The notes beneath the pieces were generated by a model. The model worked only from the letters and a program-made list of their open reading frames with translations, was not told the DNA's origin and did not search any database. 64,000 nt of DNA, taken from contig CM066300.1 in assembly GCA_033807695.1 (NCBI GenBank), positions 682,001 to 746,000 of the forward strand, in the 5' to 3' direction. Source of the stretch: Daedaleopsis sinensis (taxonomy: Eukaryota > Basidiomycota > Agaricomycetes > Polyporales > Polyporaceae). The position numbers and the translations under genes are program-made. Below, one piece after another: positions 12,058 to 24,179 of the stretch; positions within the stretch are counted from its first letter, which is position 1, and every line of letters starts with the position of its first letter.

Positions 12058-12808
12058 TCACGAATCAATCCTCACGAACGAGCTGTGCACGAAGTAGTCG
12101 GCGAAGCTCTGGAACGAGATGTCGCCGCTGCACACGGCGGTCCTGTAGAATATACGTGTCAGCCGCATTATCGCGGCGAGCGTGTGAGGGAGGACAGCGT
12201 ACCAATCCTTAATGTCGTAGAAGTAGTATTTGATGACGTCGACGCTAGGAGGATAGGGGCCGTTCGACACACCCAAGGCACTGTTCCCAATAATCAGCAT
12301 GCGAACGATTCACGACATTCATGACAGTATTGAACTACGCACCGGTAGTAGCCGTCAAGGAAGTTCGCCTCGGTAATCGTGTTGCCGTTGGTTGAGATAG
12401 ACTGGAGCTCCTAGAATTCCCCAACGGCGTCAGCGTCGTACTCACATGGTTTGGACTACGTATACTAAGCAACACACCGCAGTCGGGACACGGAGGTCCT
12501 CGCTCTCTGGCGCCTCGTATTCGGGGCCGTTTATGTCGAGCCCGACCTGGTGGATGAACAGCTGCACGTTCCGGCGGGAGGGGAGCGGGCCGTCAACTGG
12601 CCCGACGGTGTCGGGCGGGCATGTAGACCCGAACAGACATGCGTCATGCGCGAAAAAGTTGGACAAATCCGTCGTGTTCCCGAGCTGCGTCTCGCAGTCG
12701 CAGGTCGCGCGGAGGGCATTGCACGTTGGTGCCCTGGCGCTTGGCGGGAATTGCGGAGGAAGCAGCAGAGAGGGCGAGGGAGAGGACGACGCAGGCGAAC
12801 GCGAGCAT
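12058..12808 (-). pseudogene. Small secreted cysteine protein, copy A (frameshifted)
   Basis: Same gene structure as the copies at 28935-29688 and 38549-39302. The start at 12808 gives a signal peptide (MLAFACVVLSLALSAASSA) and the dibasic site AKRQ. Next to QGTN, about 8 bases present in the other copies are missing, so the frame changes and ends after about 55 codons. The following segment is preserved in the shifted frame (FFAHDACLFGSTCPPD, RRNVQLFIHQVGLD), and the later exons are also recognisable: LQSISTNGNTIT, ALGVSNGPYPPSVD and TAVCSGDISFQSFADYF, ending FVRIDS. Either the copy is a recent pseudogene or the base calls here need checking. Function unknown. Confidence 0.75.
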
Positions 12809-12916
12809 GTTGGTCACAGGTCCTTCGAGAATGAGGAGGAAAGAAGAGGGTTGGTGGCTGGAATAGAAGTCGAGATGTCGTTTGACTGAGGGAGGGAGAG
12901 TGCCGAGTCGATGCCC

Positions 12917-12922
12917 TTTATA
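12917..12922 (-). promoter_or_regulatory. TATA box of secreted-protein copy A
   Basis: TATAAA on the minus strand (context GCGAGTATAAAGGGC), about 109 bases upstream of the ATG. Copy B has the near-identical GCGGGTATAAAGAGC at a similar distance. Confidence 0.6.
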
Positions 12923-13005
12923 CTCGCGAGCAGGGCCTCCTGCACGTCGGTTTACCAAACGCCGCTTGAGTGCACCAAGATCAAATGTGTCTTCGTAGTT
13001 CCCGA

Positions 13006-13024
13006 CCTGGCTGGGATCGCCGCC
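13006..13024 (-). promoter_or_regulatory. 19-bp upstream motif shared with copy B
   Basis: GGCGGCGATCCCAGCCAGG on the minus strand, about 200 bases before the copy A ATG, is exactly repeated upstream of copy B (28689-28707). It may be a regulatory site or simply retained duplicate sequence. Confidence 0.45.
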
Positions 13025-13819
13025 TACCACCTTGGTATCGGGTCGTACATCCAGACGGACTTGATGCTATGAGACTAGAAACCGACAGAGCCTTCTGCCC
13101 AGCCGCTTAACTCTAAGCCGTCATGCTCAACATCGAGCAAGTCCAGTCCCGGCACGTCTAAATTCAGAGTGTGACCTGTAGAAACAGAGCTCGAGCGGCG
13201 ACGGCGCGCCGATATTACAGCCGTATTGAGCTGAATCGGACAGCTCCGAGTCAATTCGCGATTCATGGCCGTGCTTTTAATTTGAGGTACTTACCGAGGA
13301 TTGGGCAACACGGTATTGCTTCCACCCATCGGAGAAGGTCGTGGTTGGTTGATCCAAGCCTCAAGGCGACAGCCGATCACGAGCACTGCTGGCAGCTATC
13401 ACTGCAGAAGCGCCCGCGCCCGCTCATATTTAAGCCATGGCCCAGGCCCATGATGTACGCGCGAGCTACAGGCTACATATGTTCACCATGGTGAATGCAG
13501 TGAGCGTAAGCAAGTAGACCACGTACGATTCCAACGGTGACGCGGCTCTCCGCAGGCCGAAGATTGTCTACTAACTTCCTGAGCCCAGTGCAGCGGCAGT
13601 CACCGCTGGCGAGTCACATGGAGCTCGAGGGAGCAGGTTGAGGTCCCTCGCTGGCTTGTAGCGAGGGAGGGGTAACCCGTGCAAAGCGTTCGTCGGAACC
13701 TGTTCATGCCCCCTCCAGCTCGGCAGACGTTTTTAAAAAGCAGTTCACCTCTACGCCAGACGACGGTAGTACAATAAACGTCTTGAAGTACTTAGTCGTA
13801 CTAGCGCGATACGAGCTAG

Positions 13820-14378
13820 TTAAGAATCTCCTTCAGTAAAAGAAAGAGCTACGGCTCGTTGCTCACCGTTCTGTATCCGATCGCAGGGCACGACGACCGG
13901 CAATACCCAAGGCGCAGCGTCTTGAGCTCTATATCCTCGAACTTGAAGTTGGGGTCTCGTCTCGACGGTTGGCAGGGCCGTGTAGGGGGAGACTAGCGGA
14001 GGAATGCAAGAAAGATTGAGTAGTATGCGATGGTTCAAGGCGATCGTCTCGAGGGTAAGCAGCGGAGAGTTTGCCACTGGTGGTTCCGCAAATGGGTCAT
14101 GAAGCAGATATTTAGACTGGGTCACTGGCAAACAAGAAGTGTAGCTTGATAGTAAGCACACCTACAAAATTTAAAGCAACCTGTTGGAAAACAACGTACA
14201 TACTCTGAGTTGACTCCTCTCCGAATCTCATGAACTGAACTTCGGCCTCAATCGCAGATAATAGTTGCTGTACAAGCAATTCACTCCTGAGCTTGGATGC
14301 TTGGATGAGCTGAGGTCTGTCATAGTACAAGTCGTGGAGCTCGCCGCTCGGGAAGTAGACCGTTGAGCGCTGCAGCAC
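13820..14378 (-). CDS. Hypothetical protein, possible two-exon gene
   Basis: Two adjacent minus-strand segments can be joined in frame: one ending FMRFGEESTQ before a GTATGTACG donor (about 14,200), the other starting TQSKYLLHDPFAEPP after a TTTGCCAG acceptor (about 14,125). The join gives roughly 165 codons ending SFTEGDS. No family is recognised. The upstream segment has no ATG at its start, so a further 5' exon or a gene fragment is likely. The composition looks coding but the call is tentative. Confidence 0.35.
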
Positions 14379-14645
14379 TACTGCGTGCTAGCGCCCTGAC
14401 GCGTGACGACCTGCCCTAAAGACACGCGTCGTGGCAGCCCCTATTGTTTCGTGACTTGGCGGCGAATTGCCTACAACCGAGATCTCCTCAAACCCCTTGC
14501 TGTTTTCTCTCGTCTCCTCAGATTTCGTCTTATAATAAGATATCTGGAAGTACTTCACACCGTTACTTACACGTAAGTACAAGGAGGCGCATTTACTACC
14601 CGCTAGCTTATTATTATTCTCTGATCCATGTCCTTCAGATCTCCG

Positions 14646-16056
14646 ATGGCACATTCCGCTGGCCGCAGCTCTAGCTCTAGCTCCGACTCTCATAATGGTG
14701 CATCTACGATCAGCAATAACTTGGACAGGGACCTCCTGTTGTCCCTAGTACTGGATACTCGTCGACACACTATGAACGTCCCTGCCAACCTTGCTTGCAC
14801 TATCACAGACCCTCCTAAGCGGGGTTCTTACAACGTCGTCTACAAAATAGACTTCTCCGACGAAACTTCTTGGGCCGTCCGTATCCCATTTAAGCCATGG
14901 GATACGACGCGGGCACACGCTATGCGTCTCGACATGATCGGGCTCCAATACCTCTCGGAGAATACCTCTATACCTATCCCACGCATTCACGCCTTCAGCT
15001 GCACTACCGACAACGCGATTCAGTATCCCTACATGATTATGGACTACATACACGGTCTCCGCCTCGTCGACGTTTGGAACGAACCCTCTTGGTGGATCGG
15101 CGAGCGTAGCAAAGAGCGCACACTGACATCCATCGCGCGCCATATGGTCGAGCTCTCCAAGCTCCAGTTCGACAAGATCGGGTGTCTCGATCGCAGTGGA
15201 TCGGACGGACCCTACCACATCGTCCCTCTCTCGTGCCCATTCCTCGACGACGAAGACTATCACGGTCCCACCACTCCGATTGGACCATTCCCCAGTACCC
15301 ACGCATACCTGCTATCACTGCTTGAAACACGTCGGAAGGACGGCGGGCCCGGGCTCGGGGGGCACTACGCCCTGCTCCGCCTCTTCATCGGCGCTCTTCC
15401 CGACGTCCGCTACGATGGACCTCCTTTCACATTCGCCCCACCCGACTTCGACTCGCAGAACGTTCTTGTCGACGAATCCGGGGAGGTGGCCGCGTTCATC
15501 GACTGGGACGGGCTCGCGACACAGCCGCAGCAGCTCGGTGCGCTCGCGTACCCGGCGTGGCTCACCGTGGACTGGGACCCGTTGATGTACTCCCTGTACC
15601 AGCAGGAGCCGCACTACGACATCGAGTCGGACTTGCATTTGTACAGGGAGATGTACACGAGCGCGGTCGACCGACTCTCTGGGGGAACGCTCGGGCAGGT
15701 CGTACGCAACTCACATGTCGTCTCTACCCTCGCTGTTGCGTTGTTCAACACGCCGATGCTGTCCGAGATCATTTCCCACCTCGGCAAGTACGTGTTCGGC
15801 TCGAACAGACTCACGTTCGACGCGATGGACGGCATTGAACACAGTGCGTGGTTCACGACCGACCACAGTCGAGAGGTGGCTGAGGTGAAAGGTGTGTCTT
15901 TCGCTAATCCGTTGTTCAACGGGGCTAACGGTACGCATTTCAGAGTATGATTATTTCGAACGGGAAGACGAGAGCGGGAGCGATGATGAAGACGAGGGCA
16001 GGAGTAGTAATCATCGCAGTGAAAACTCTCGCACGGAGTACGAATCCATACCCTGA
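14646..16056 (+). CDS. APH (aminoglycoside phosphotransferase)-like kinase-fold protein, copy 1
   Basis: Two exons (14646-15891, 15944-16056) give 452 aa. An alternative ATG lies 18 bases upstream; the chosen MAHSAG start aligns better with copy 2. After a Ser-rich head comes a glycine-loop-like segment (GSYNVVYKIDFSD) and a strand with VRIPF. The catalytic loop region is APPDFDSQNVLVD, followed by the metal-site motif FIDWDG, which is how APH/choline-kinase folds are built. The usual HxD of the loop is replaced by PPDFD, a variant recalled from basidiomycete APH-like proteins. The C-terminal exon is acidic (YDYFEREDESGSDDEDEG). The 52-nt intron has a conserved position in copy 2. Substrate unknown; resistance to aminoglycosides should not be assumed. 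Confidence 0.82.
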
Positions 16057-16133
16057 AGATCGGCGGCGTCTGCTATGGTTGTATCGAGAGTCGTGCAGCG
16101 CAGTTCGGCTTTGCTAAAGGTTCACCATCTTCC

Positions 16134-16466
16134 TCAGCAACACTCGAGCTGAGGACCCGGCCCCATGCACTCGACTCTACATCCCGGCTCAGTGCATGTT
16201 GGGAGCTCGTGAACCACGCACGATCCCTGCTTCAGCTTCGTCGCCTCAAACTCCCGGTCAGAGAGCATCGGAAAGGGCACCATATTCCCGGCGCGCGGTC
16301 TGAGCTTGTGCTCTTGATGACGACGATGTTCTCGAGGATAGGGAGCATGGTAAGAGCGGACCGGATCACGTCCTCTAGTCACTTGGGCGCTGCGTTTAAC
16401 TCACACATCGACGAGCCAGAGTGACTCGGCGCAGTCGTGACCGTGGTAGAGTGCCAATTTCTTCAT
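16134..16466 (-). pseudogene. Short F-box/LRR-like tail fragment
   Basis: On the minus strand MKKLALYHGHDCAESLWLVD (from 16466) ends at a GTGAGT donor. After the intron the most LRR-like reading is EDVIRSALTMLPILENIVVI, but this frame fails soon after and the open frame to the stop at 16134 (MLSDREFEATKLKQ, then a Cys-rich end) is a different one. The piece looks like the remains of the C terminus of an F-box/LRR-type protein with a frame break. It may instead be a small separate gene. Confidence 0.35.
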
Positions 16467-16565
16467 AGAGTCGTGTTGTAGCCTCTAAACATCCCTTCGT
16501 TGACGCGAGGATGGAGTCGAATCATCACAGGATCATTTGAACAAGTACTGCTGAGCTCGCTCAGC

Positions 16566-18522
16566 TCACCAGAGAGAAGTAGCACAAGTCCCATGCCTAC
16601 TGCTCGCTGGCTCCGCGCAGTACTCGGGCACAGGTGGCCGCGACAGATCCTCGACACGCTCAGCCCGGACTATGCGTACGTGCGCACGCAGCCCGTCGAC
16701 CGCACCCTCGTCCACCTCGAGATGCGTCGTGGTCTGCAGGACCAGCTCATCGAAGTAATCGTACTCCCCCGACGCAAGTCCCGCTAGCAGCTTCCCCAGG
16801 TCCAGCTTCGTCGGCCCCGCGTCGTCCTCGCCGGACGCCTGCCACCGCCTGCACCCCTCGCCGTAGTCGCTGTAGCCATGCACATGCCGGAGCGTTCGGA
16901 CGCGCGCCGCGCCCACAGCGCGCTCAGAGCGCTTGGGAAGGAGGCGGAAGCTCGGCGCGCCGGAGTCGGGGTAGCGGGTGTAGTCCGTGACGAGCGTGAT
17001 CGTCTCGAGCGCGGGGGTGGCCGCGAGCAGCGCGGAGATGACAACGGTGTGCGCGGGCTTCTGCGCGACGTCGACCCACACGTGCCGCACGCCCGCGAGG
17101 AAGGCGTGCTGCGAGACGACAAGGTGGAGCTCCGCGTAGAGATTGAGCGAGTCGCCCGCGACGCGCACTGTCGTCTTGGGCCCGATCGCGGTGACCGACA
17201 GCAGCGGGAACTTGTCCATGAGCGGGTCGCCGTGCGGGCCCCGGTCGGACAGCGCGTGCTGGGAGATGGCGAGCGTCGAAGAGCCACTGGAGGTGTGCGG
17301 GAGGATGATCTCCCATGGGAGCAACCTTGGAGCTTGGCCCTGCCATAGCACCTGTAGGGCCAGACCCTCGCGGTCGCGCAGTGCAAACATAGGGAGATAG
17401 TACCGGACGGATTCGACGCTCATGTCCATGAGAACGACTCGACGAAGGCGACGAAGGGCCGTGGGCGGGATCGGAGTGGTCCAGAGGGGTACGGCATGGG
17501 CCCTGTCATGCCTGAAGGTACCGAGGAAGAGGCTCTCTAGGCTCGGGCACGCGAAGACAAACTCCATGAGCTGGTGACGGACATTCTCCCGGACGATCAC
17601 CTTCGACACCGACAGGTGAGTGAGGTCTGGAAAGCCGTTCGCGGGAAATGCTGGGACGGACTGCAGATGGAGGTACCGCAGTCGAGGCATGTGCTCGGGG
17701 ATCAGCCGGAGAGGGGGCGCGTTGTCAAGGTAGGCCAGGTTATGGCCCTGGATCCCGGAGTGGTGGCGGCGGGGTGAGAGAGTTAGATGTTCCAGAATGG
17801 GCCATCGATTGGACTGGAGGACGTCGTAGACGTCTCGTAGCGCGTCGACGACCATGCCGTACAGATGTAGCTCCCTAGCCCGGAGGATATCTGCCGGCTG
17901 CAGGTTCTGTAGGAATCGACCAGCGCTTGGGGAGGTCTCCAGCGACAGGATCAGAGTGAGCGGTGAGTTCTGCGACCGCTTGAGGAAAATAGGCATTGTG
18001 GTTTCGTGACCCTTGGTGTAGCCGTGTCTCCAGAGCAGGGGGTTGCCTAGCGTCACCTCGCGCAAACGATGACACGTCCTGGATATGGGCACCAACATCA
18101 AGCTGTCCACACTCTCGGAGTGCCAGTGAGGTATAAAGTCCGGTACATTATCTTCCGCACAATCGGGGATCAGGGAAAGGATATGGTTCAGTGTCTCGGT
18201 AGGTAGGCGCACGAGGGGGCGACGCGCGTTCCATGTCCGTAAGAGGATGTTGGCCGCCTCGGAGAGCGGTCCATGAAGCTCCCAGATCTGTGTATCGTCA
18301 GTTCCTGAAGCTTGAAGCTTGAAGCTTGAAGTCTTGGAGGGTGTATGTCACTCACAGCTTCGTCACTAGTAGAGAGATAATGAAGTCTCAGTCATAATCA
18401 CTTTGTCTGTTATCACCTTCACCTCCGCGAACATAACGAAAACATACTCACGGTATGGATGATGCTTGTTGCTTGATGTTCTCTAACAAATCTTCTGCGT
18501 TCTTCCTCATGTCCAGTCGCAT
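16566..18522 (-). CDS. F-box protein, copy 1
   Basis: Three exons: 18452-18522, a 10-nt micro-exon 18356-18365, and 16566-18287. The start gives MRLDMRKNAEDLLENIKQQA, matching copy 2 residue by residue, which fixes start and splice sites. The F-box follows exon 2: RLPTETLNHILSLIPD, then CHRLREVTLGNPLLWRHG. The remainder is LRR-like, with PRLRYLHL, LTHLSVSKV and CPSLESLFLG. The end has a conserved block YDYFDELVLQTTTHLEVDEG before a tail rich in Pro and Ser. F-box proteins link substrates to the SCF ubiquitin ligase via Skp1; the target is unknown. Intron 2 contains an 8-bp unit (GAAGCTTG) repeated three times. About 600 aa, typical of basidiomycete F-box expansions. Confidence 0.88.
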
Positions 18523-18784
18523 GTCGGATCAGAGAACGGATGGTACGGTGCAAGTCGTGTTGGGCGTTTCCTGAAAGATTGGAAACGCCCAAGTTGTACA
18601 CAGTACGCCACAGCGGGCGCAGACTTCCTCCATGTGATACAAGCCAACGTCGGCAATAGATGAATGGTGCATATGCAAGATCGGTACAAGTACATGGCTC
18701 GTAGAAGTACAGAGAAGAACCATAGATGATATGAAGATCGACCCACTATGAACAACTACATATCGCTCACTCCAGAAGCGCCCG

Positions 18785-20408
18785 TTATCCGCTACAACAA
18801 CTCCGCACAGTCGTCGTCACTGTCCCCGCTGTCTCCTGGACGAGCGGAAGCACAGATGCAGGTGCAGCCACCTCCTCTCCAGCCTCAGGCTCCTCATGCG
18901 CCGACCCACAGCCCGTACACCCGTCCCCGCACGCACATCGCCCCTCAGGGCACCCACAGCCGCCCGGACAGTTGCACTGCAGCTTTGGCACCTCGACGAG
19001 CCCGAACAGCGAGCGGGTACCTGGGCCGCCCGCGAGCACGCCCTTGGGGTAGACGAGGACGTTCGTAGGGTCGAGCGCACCGGTGCGGCCGGGAGGCGGG
19101 GCCGGGAGCGACGCAGCGGTCGCGAAGAACGCATCGATGCAGCTGACGCTCGGTCTCCGGGCGCGCTCTGGACCTGACACGGAGGCGGAGGCGGAGGCGG
19201 AGGCGGATGATGAACTCGCGGCGACAAGGGGTGGTATGCGCGCGGCACCGCTCGACGAGGACGCCGTACCGCCTTGGGAGAAGGCGAGGAGATGTTCCGG
19301 GAGCGCGTACCCGCCTTCGTGGTCCACGCACGTCCGGCACTCGCCATCCGTGCAGTCTGCGTAGTCTTTTGCGGCGTGCTCGACGCCGCGATGCACCACA
19401 CACCCGGGACATGAGCATTGCGTCCCACAACAGCATCCGGGCTCGTCAAAGGTAGGGGTCGAACCGAGCGATGAGAGGGCAGGGAACGTAGGCGGAGCAT
19501 GTGGTGGTGGGACATGTTGGTGAACGGACAAGGGGGTATGAATAGGATGGGGAGAGGGTGCAGAGGTGGATGCGTGCTTCAAGCGCTTCGGCTTCGGCGA
19601 AGACGGACGTGAATTCGCGGCACTGGAGCAGCAGCTGCGAATATGTTTGCGCGATCCGTTCTCTGAGTGTGTTGCGTGCGAGGTATTCATCGCGGGGGCG
19701 TCAACGATCTTGGCAGGTGTGGTTCTCGTGGGCAAATCACCCCCGCAGCAGAATAGCGCAGCCTGCGCGAGGGTGGCGAGCCCATCCGTCGCTCTCGACT
19801 GGATCGGGCGCGAAGGACCGGCGCGCTCGTGGCCACAAGTGCATATCGAAGCGTCTTTACCACCACAGCGGCACAGGTTCACCGTCGCCGGCAGGAGCAA
19901 TTCCGCGTCAGCGAGTCGCTCGGGGAAGACATCCTTGAGGCCGTTCGGCAGAGCGGGTGCGATGGGCTTAAACCTCGGAGCTTTGGATACCGTTGGAACG
20001 TGGTAGAGTATATGCGATAGAGATCTGCTCACCCTTCGCCTTCGGGGCAGATCCAACTCCTGGATCTACACCGTTGTTCTCCATAGAAGTCCCGGCCCCG
20101 GAGCTCGTAGGGCAAGTGCATTTGCTATGCATTCGCTTCGTTTTCCGAAGCTCACGACACTTCATGCATTGCGAAACTGGCCTGCCCTTCTTCTTGACCT
20201 CGAAGAGAGGTCTGTCGATGTGTTGGCAGCCAGACGAACGGTGGCCCTTGATGCAGGATTCACTGGGCTGCTTGAATACCTCACGGCGAAGATGAGACAG
20301 TATGAACCGGCATGCACGTACCACGCGAACTTCTTATCATTCACGAGCACCTTTGTGAGGGTCAGCGCCAAAAGGACAAGGTTTAGTTTACGACAGCAAG
20401 CGCACCAT
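18785..20408 (-). CDS. Copper-fist transcription factor (Mac1/Cuf1-like)
   Basis: Four exons: 20406-20408 (the ATG alone), 20322-20350, 20033-20262 and 18785-19980, giving 485 aa. Joined, the N terminus reads MVLVNDKKFACESCIKGHRS, followed by GCQHIDRPLF and KKKGRPVSQC. This is the complete copper-fist DNA-binding domain with its C-x2-C-x8-C-x-H zinc site and the KGRP minor-groove loop. The C-terminal part has cysteine clusters of the copper-sensing type: CCCGTQCSCPGCVVH and CACGDGCTGCGSAH, plus a CNCPGGCGC run. Such factors switch copper uptake or detoxification genes in the nucleus. A poly(Ser-Ala) run comes from a GGCGGA-type repeat near 19.18 kb. Whether it activates under low or high copper cannot be told from sequence. 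Confidence 0.95.
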
Positions 20409-23400
20409 TGATCATACAACCCCGGCTATTACTCCTTCCAGGTCGGTAGCTTATAAGAGATTGGGATTGACTGTCTTCAAAGGAGAATGGGTATACACGG
20501 CTATTCAGACATGACACAGACCCGACATACCTTTTATCACACCGAAGAGCAGGGTCCAGATGTGGGTCGATACCCAGCTAAGTCAGTTCGCGGAGTCTGT
20601 AGAAGAGCTGGATGTGGTATTCGCCGATACGCAACGAAGCGTGTCTCTAAGCGTAGATATTTTCTCGTCGGGGTTCGTCGGGGAGTAGGTCGTCGACGTA
20701 GTGGGGGACAGCAAGCTATGGCAAACGCAGACGTGGTCACCACTTACGAGAGAAGAGGGAGTAGAAGGGGGAGGGGCAGCAGTCACAAACTCAAAGTCCT
20801 CATGCAAGACTTGGTCGGTTATAAGTCGAGATCCCAGATCGGTGTGACTGATGGTGACCAATGGGTACCTGTCACAGTCACACTTCAGCCCTCGCAACCA
20901 GTCGCGCTTTTCGCTCTCGGCGACAGCCAAGTTCGACTCGCGATCGGACACCTAGCTTGCAATGGATGGCCTGGTTTCACAGCATACAACTGAGTTCTAC
21001 AGTTCGAGGAAGCATTTGTCACATTGACAGCTACGCGCACCAGCGACCGCAGCCTGGAATACTGTAGTACAAACGATAGTGGAAGAACTTCTCTGAGCAA
21101 GGTTTCTGGCTGTGAGGCCTTGAGGCCTGAGGGATCCGACGGGATGGATTCAGCATGCTGCTGCGGTGGCCCCGGAACGACGTACTAGTAACTCGTGGTC
21201 GCAGTTATAGAAACGAGCACCTCCCCTTCTGGGTTTAGGCTGCAGCTAATGTTGCTCATCTGCGCTATTTGCTCATAGGAGCGCGAAAACAGCGCAGGGA
21301 AGGAAGACAAGGCGGGCGTAAGCACTGCGAAATGAGAGTGAAAACAGCAGTGAAACGAATCAGCCACTCACTAGAACACTCCTCTCGCTCGAACGTGTCT
21401 GAACGCAATTATCTCCTCCCACCTTCTCGGAAATCTCCTTCTCGGCGTCCCGCCTGTCGTCACACCCGTCGAATGTTCACAGCACTGACCGTAAGTACAA
21501 GAGACAAAACCGGCTGCAGCTGCACTGCGGATCTGCATGCTGTTGCGTCAGTTTCCGGCTTATCAGCCCACCAACATCGCACCCAGTAAGCATCAATAGC
21601 CGTGACCTAGGTCACGTACGTCTTCGACGTCAAGATTAGCTCGGGATGGACGTCGTACGTCGGCGTGGCTGAAAATGGAGCCGTCATGAGACACTGCTAA
21701 CGGCATTTCTGAATAGGACACTCACAGCGAGGTCCGAAGGGCGCGTTCGTCCATCGCAAGATGCTAGTGCGTGGGAAGCACCGCGCGCGTGTCGACAAGC
21801 TCCCCCAATGCACTTCACACGTGCAGCCTGATGTAGGTGGTCAACCGGGTAACTTTTCTGAGGGAGCGGAAGCCGTCAGCGACTCATCCGAGCACGACCT
21901 AGCAGAGGAAGACACACAATCGTTCTGTCACTCATCTGATAACATCGAAGTCCAACCCAGCCGAGATTATCTCCAGTTCCCTGCACTTGCAACACGCAAT
22001 AGGTCTTCTAGCGGGGGCCCGCATCTCGTCATTCGGAGCAGCAGGAAGTGTCACAAGCACCCGTTGTCGCGGTGCCCATGTGGCTACCAGTACATATATT
22101 CTTCGCCTCGGAGCGACGAGCGGCAGCATGGTGTTCTCAAGGTTCAGACGTTGAATCTCAGGTGTGACCACTGACTGGCATTGACGCCGTGCGTGATAGG
22201 CGGATCTGCAGGACGATCATCCGGGCCTACTCGCAGTATGAAATAGTCAGCGTCCGCGAACATTGGAGAGCATTCGACTGGGTGGCAAACAGGGAGGCGC
22301 TGTCAGAGACTGACAGATATCCAAAAAAACGCTCACCAGTATGCGACGTCTTGGTGCTGTTCATCGCTCTGATGATTTGACGTCCGTCAGGTATGCACTC
22401 TCGCCTGTGAGTTGACTGGCATTTGTGGATAGATGGACAGGACCGAGAGAGGCCCGAGCGCAGGATCGTTTACTTACCCAGAGGCTCTAGTACTCAAGTG
22501 CCTATTCGATACCTCGACGCGGAACGCGCGCCCTATCGAGAAACTTGGAATGTTGGGGCGTTGCCGTACAATTATGAAATTTAAAGCTATCCAAAGGATC
22601 AGCGCTCAGCACGAGTCCGCATTCTAAGCAGCGTACGTACCAATGCAGGGTAAGAGGTCGTCGGGGAGGTACAAATTGAAGGCGAATGATCGATTTGAAG
22701 TGTATGCTCTTGCACTTGAAGTTGCAGCGTCCTCTCTACTTAGCATGGGATGGCGCCTTCTGACACCTTTCTCGCTCCTTAGAGCACCCGCAATATTAAT
22801 GACACTAAGTGCATGCATCGGCAACTTCTTGGAGGTTACGTTCATCAGCAGTACTTGGTTACAGAGATATCAGGACCGAACAAGATATATTCGTATGAAT
22901 AGGAAAATATTCCTCGCCTAGTCTCGTCGCAAGGTGGTCGCGACATCTGGCACCGACCGACAAACAGATTGGGCGAGGATATTTCTCTTCGTCTCCGCGA
23001 GCGCCTGCAGATCCCCTGCGATGATGTATGGGAAGCAAGTGACTCTATGGCGGGGACGAAATGACATTGTGAGGAGCCGCGACGCGTCCTGCCCGACTAT
23101 ATACCTGGCCCATGTTTGTCTGTGTTGTGATTGTGGCACTTTAGGCGCGCTAAGCTTGTAAGCAGTTTGTACTGACTGTCACTAGTTGACTCTGTACCGC
23201 TCTGTACCGACTGAGGTTTCACCAGGTTCTCGCTGACAACCTCTCTGAGCGGCATAGAGCACATATCTTGTCGAACATACGAAGACTCCCTTGCTGCAGG
23301 GTGCATTACGGTCCCAGTAGGGCACGCCCTCGACGCTGCTCAGATCCATGTTCAGGTGAGTGCTCATTCTCTTCACCTCTTTCTAAATCGTAGTGGTGTA

Positions 23401-24170
23401 CGTCTCTCTTCTCTCGCCCCGAAAATATGCATCAATTTTGTCGCACAAGGAACGGGATGCTACCATTAACCTGAACCTCAATTCGCATATGCGTTCTCGT
23501 GTATGTCAGCAGCGCTGAATCTGCATACTACCAGCCGCATAGATGCAAAAGAAGGCTGTGAGCTGTCCAGTTGTTGGCATTTCCAAGGCCACCTCGAAAA
23601 CACGCGTCGACAACCCTTCTACTCCCTCTAATACCTCGTTCCTCCATACTAGGACGCGGCGAAGAGAACTTCGTGTGAGCGACGATGGAGATTGAGGATG
23701 GTTAGCTTGGGTCTTTTAGACAATTGCTCGGACTCGCATCCCGAGCTGAAGGTATCTGCAACTTGACTTCACTCCACCAGAGCGTTTTGTCCCAGGCGCC
23801 TCCGACACTTTCGCCGGGAACATACATCGTCAAGCTGCTTGGAGGGGTTGCTGCAGCGAGTCGATAGAGAAGTCAGTGTTCTGCCGTGCGTAACTCGCAT
23901 CCTGTGCAAGAGTGTCGATGCTGACGTTTCGCGGCAACTATAACGTATGTAGCGATGTAAAGGTCTGTCTTCCTTGACTATTCGTTCGTACTCTACATTT
24001 ACCATTCATACATTTTTTCGCAGCTCTTTTCAAACCATGCTACCTTGCCGAAAGCAGCTGTCACCTGTCGAAGTGCGCACACCGCACGCCAGCTGCTGCT
24101 GACCATCCTCATCTAATTAACGAGCAACATCCTCACGCCAACATCCCCGAACCATGCGTCTCCCGCCGGC
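20409..24170. other. 3.8-kb gene-poor stretch
   Basis: No gene could be assembled with confidence. Minus-strand pieces at 20583-20951 (SDRESNLAVAESEKRDWL; THTDLGSR-like segment) and a plus-strand frame at 21761-22174 (QPDVGGQPGNFSEGAEAV) look weakly coding but carry no recognised domain and cannot be joined convincingly. The stretch may hold decayed genes. No repeat structure or RNA gene was recognised. Confidence 0.4.
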
Positions 24171-24179
24171 CATTCATCA

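Larger units (their letters stand above)
12809..13819. other. Intergenic, 5' flank of copy A
   Basis: Apart from the conserved leader (CAGTCAAAC followed by pyrimidine-rich sequence), TATA box and 19-bp motif of copy A, nothing was recognised. Confidence 0.4.

Noticed and set aside
16784..17386. Arg/Ser-rich 200-codon minus frame inside F-box copy 1
   Set aside because: It is the shifted frame of the F-box exon with the composition expected from GC-rich codons.
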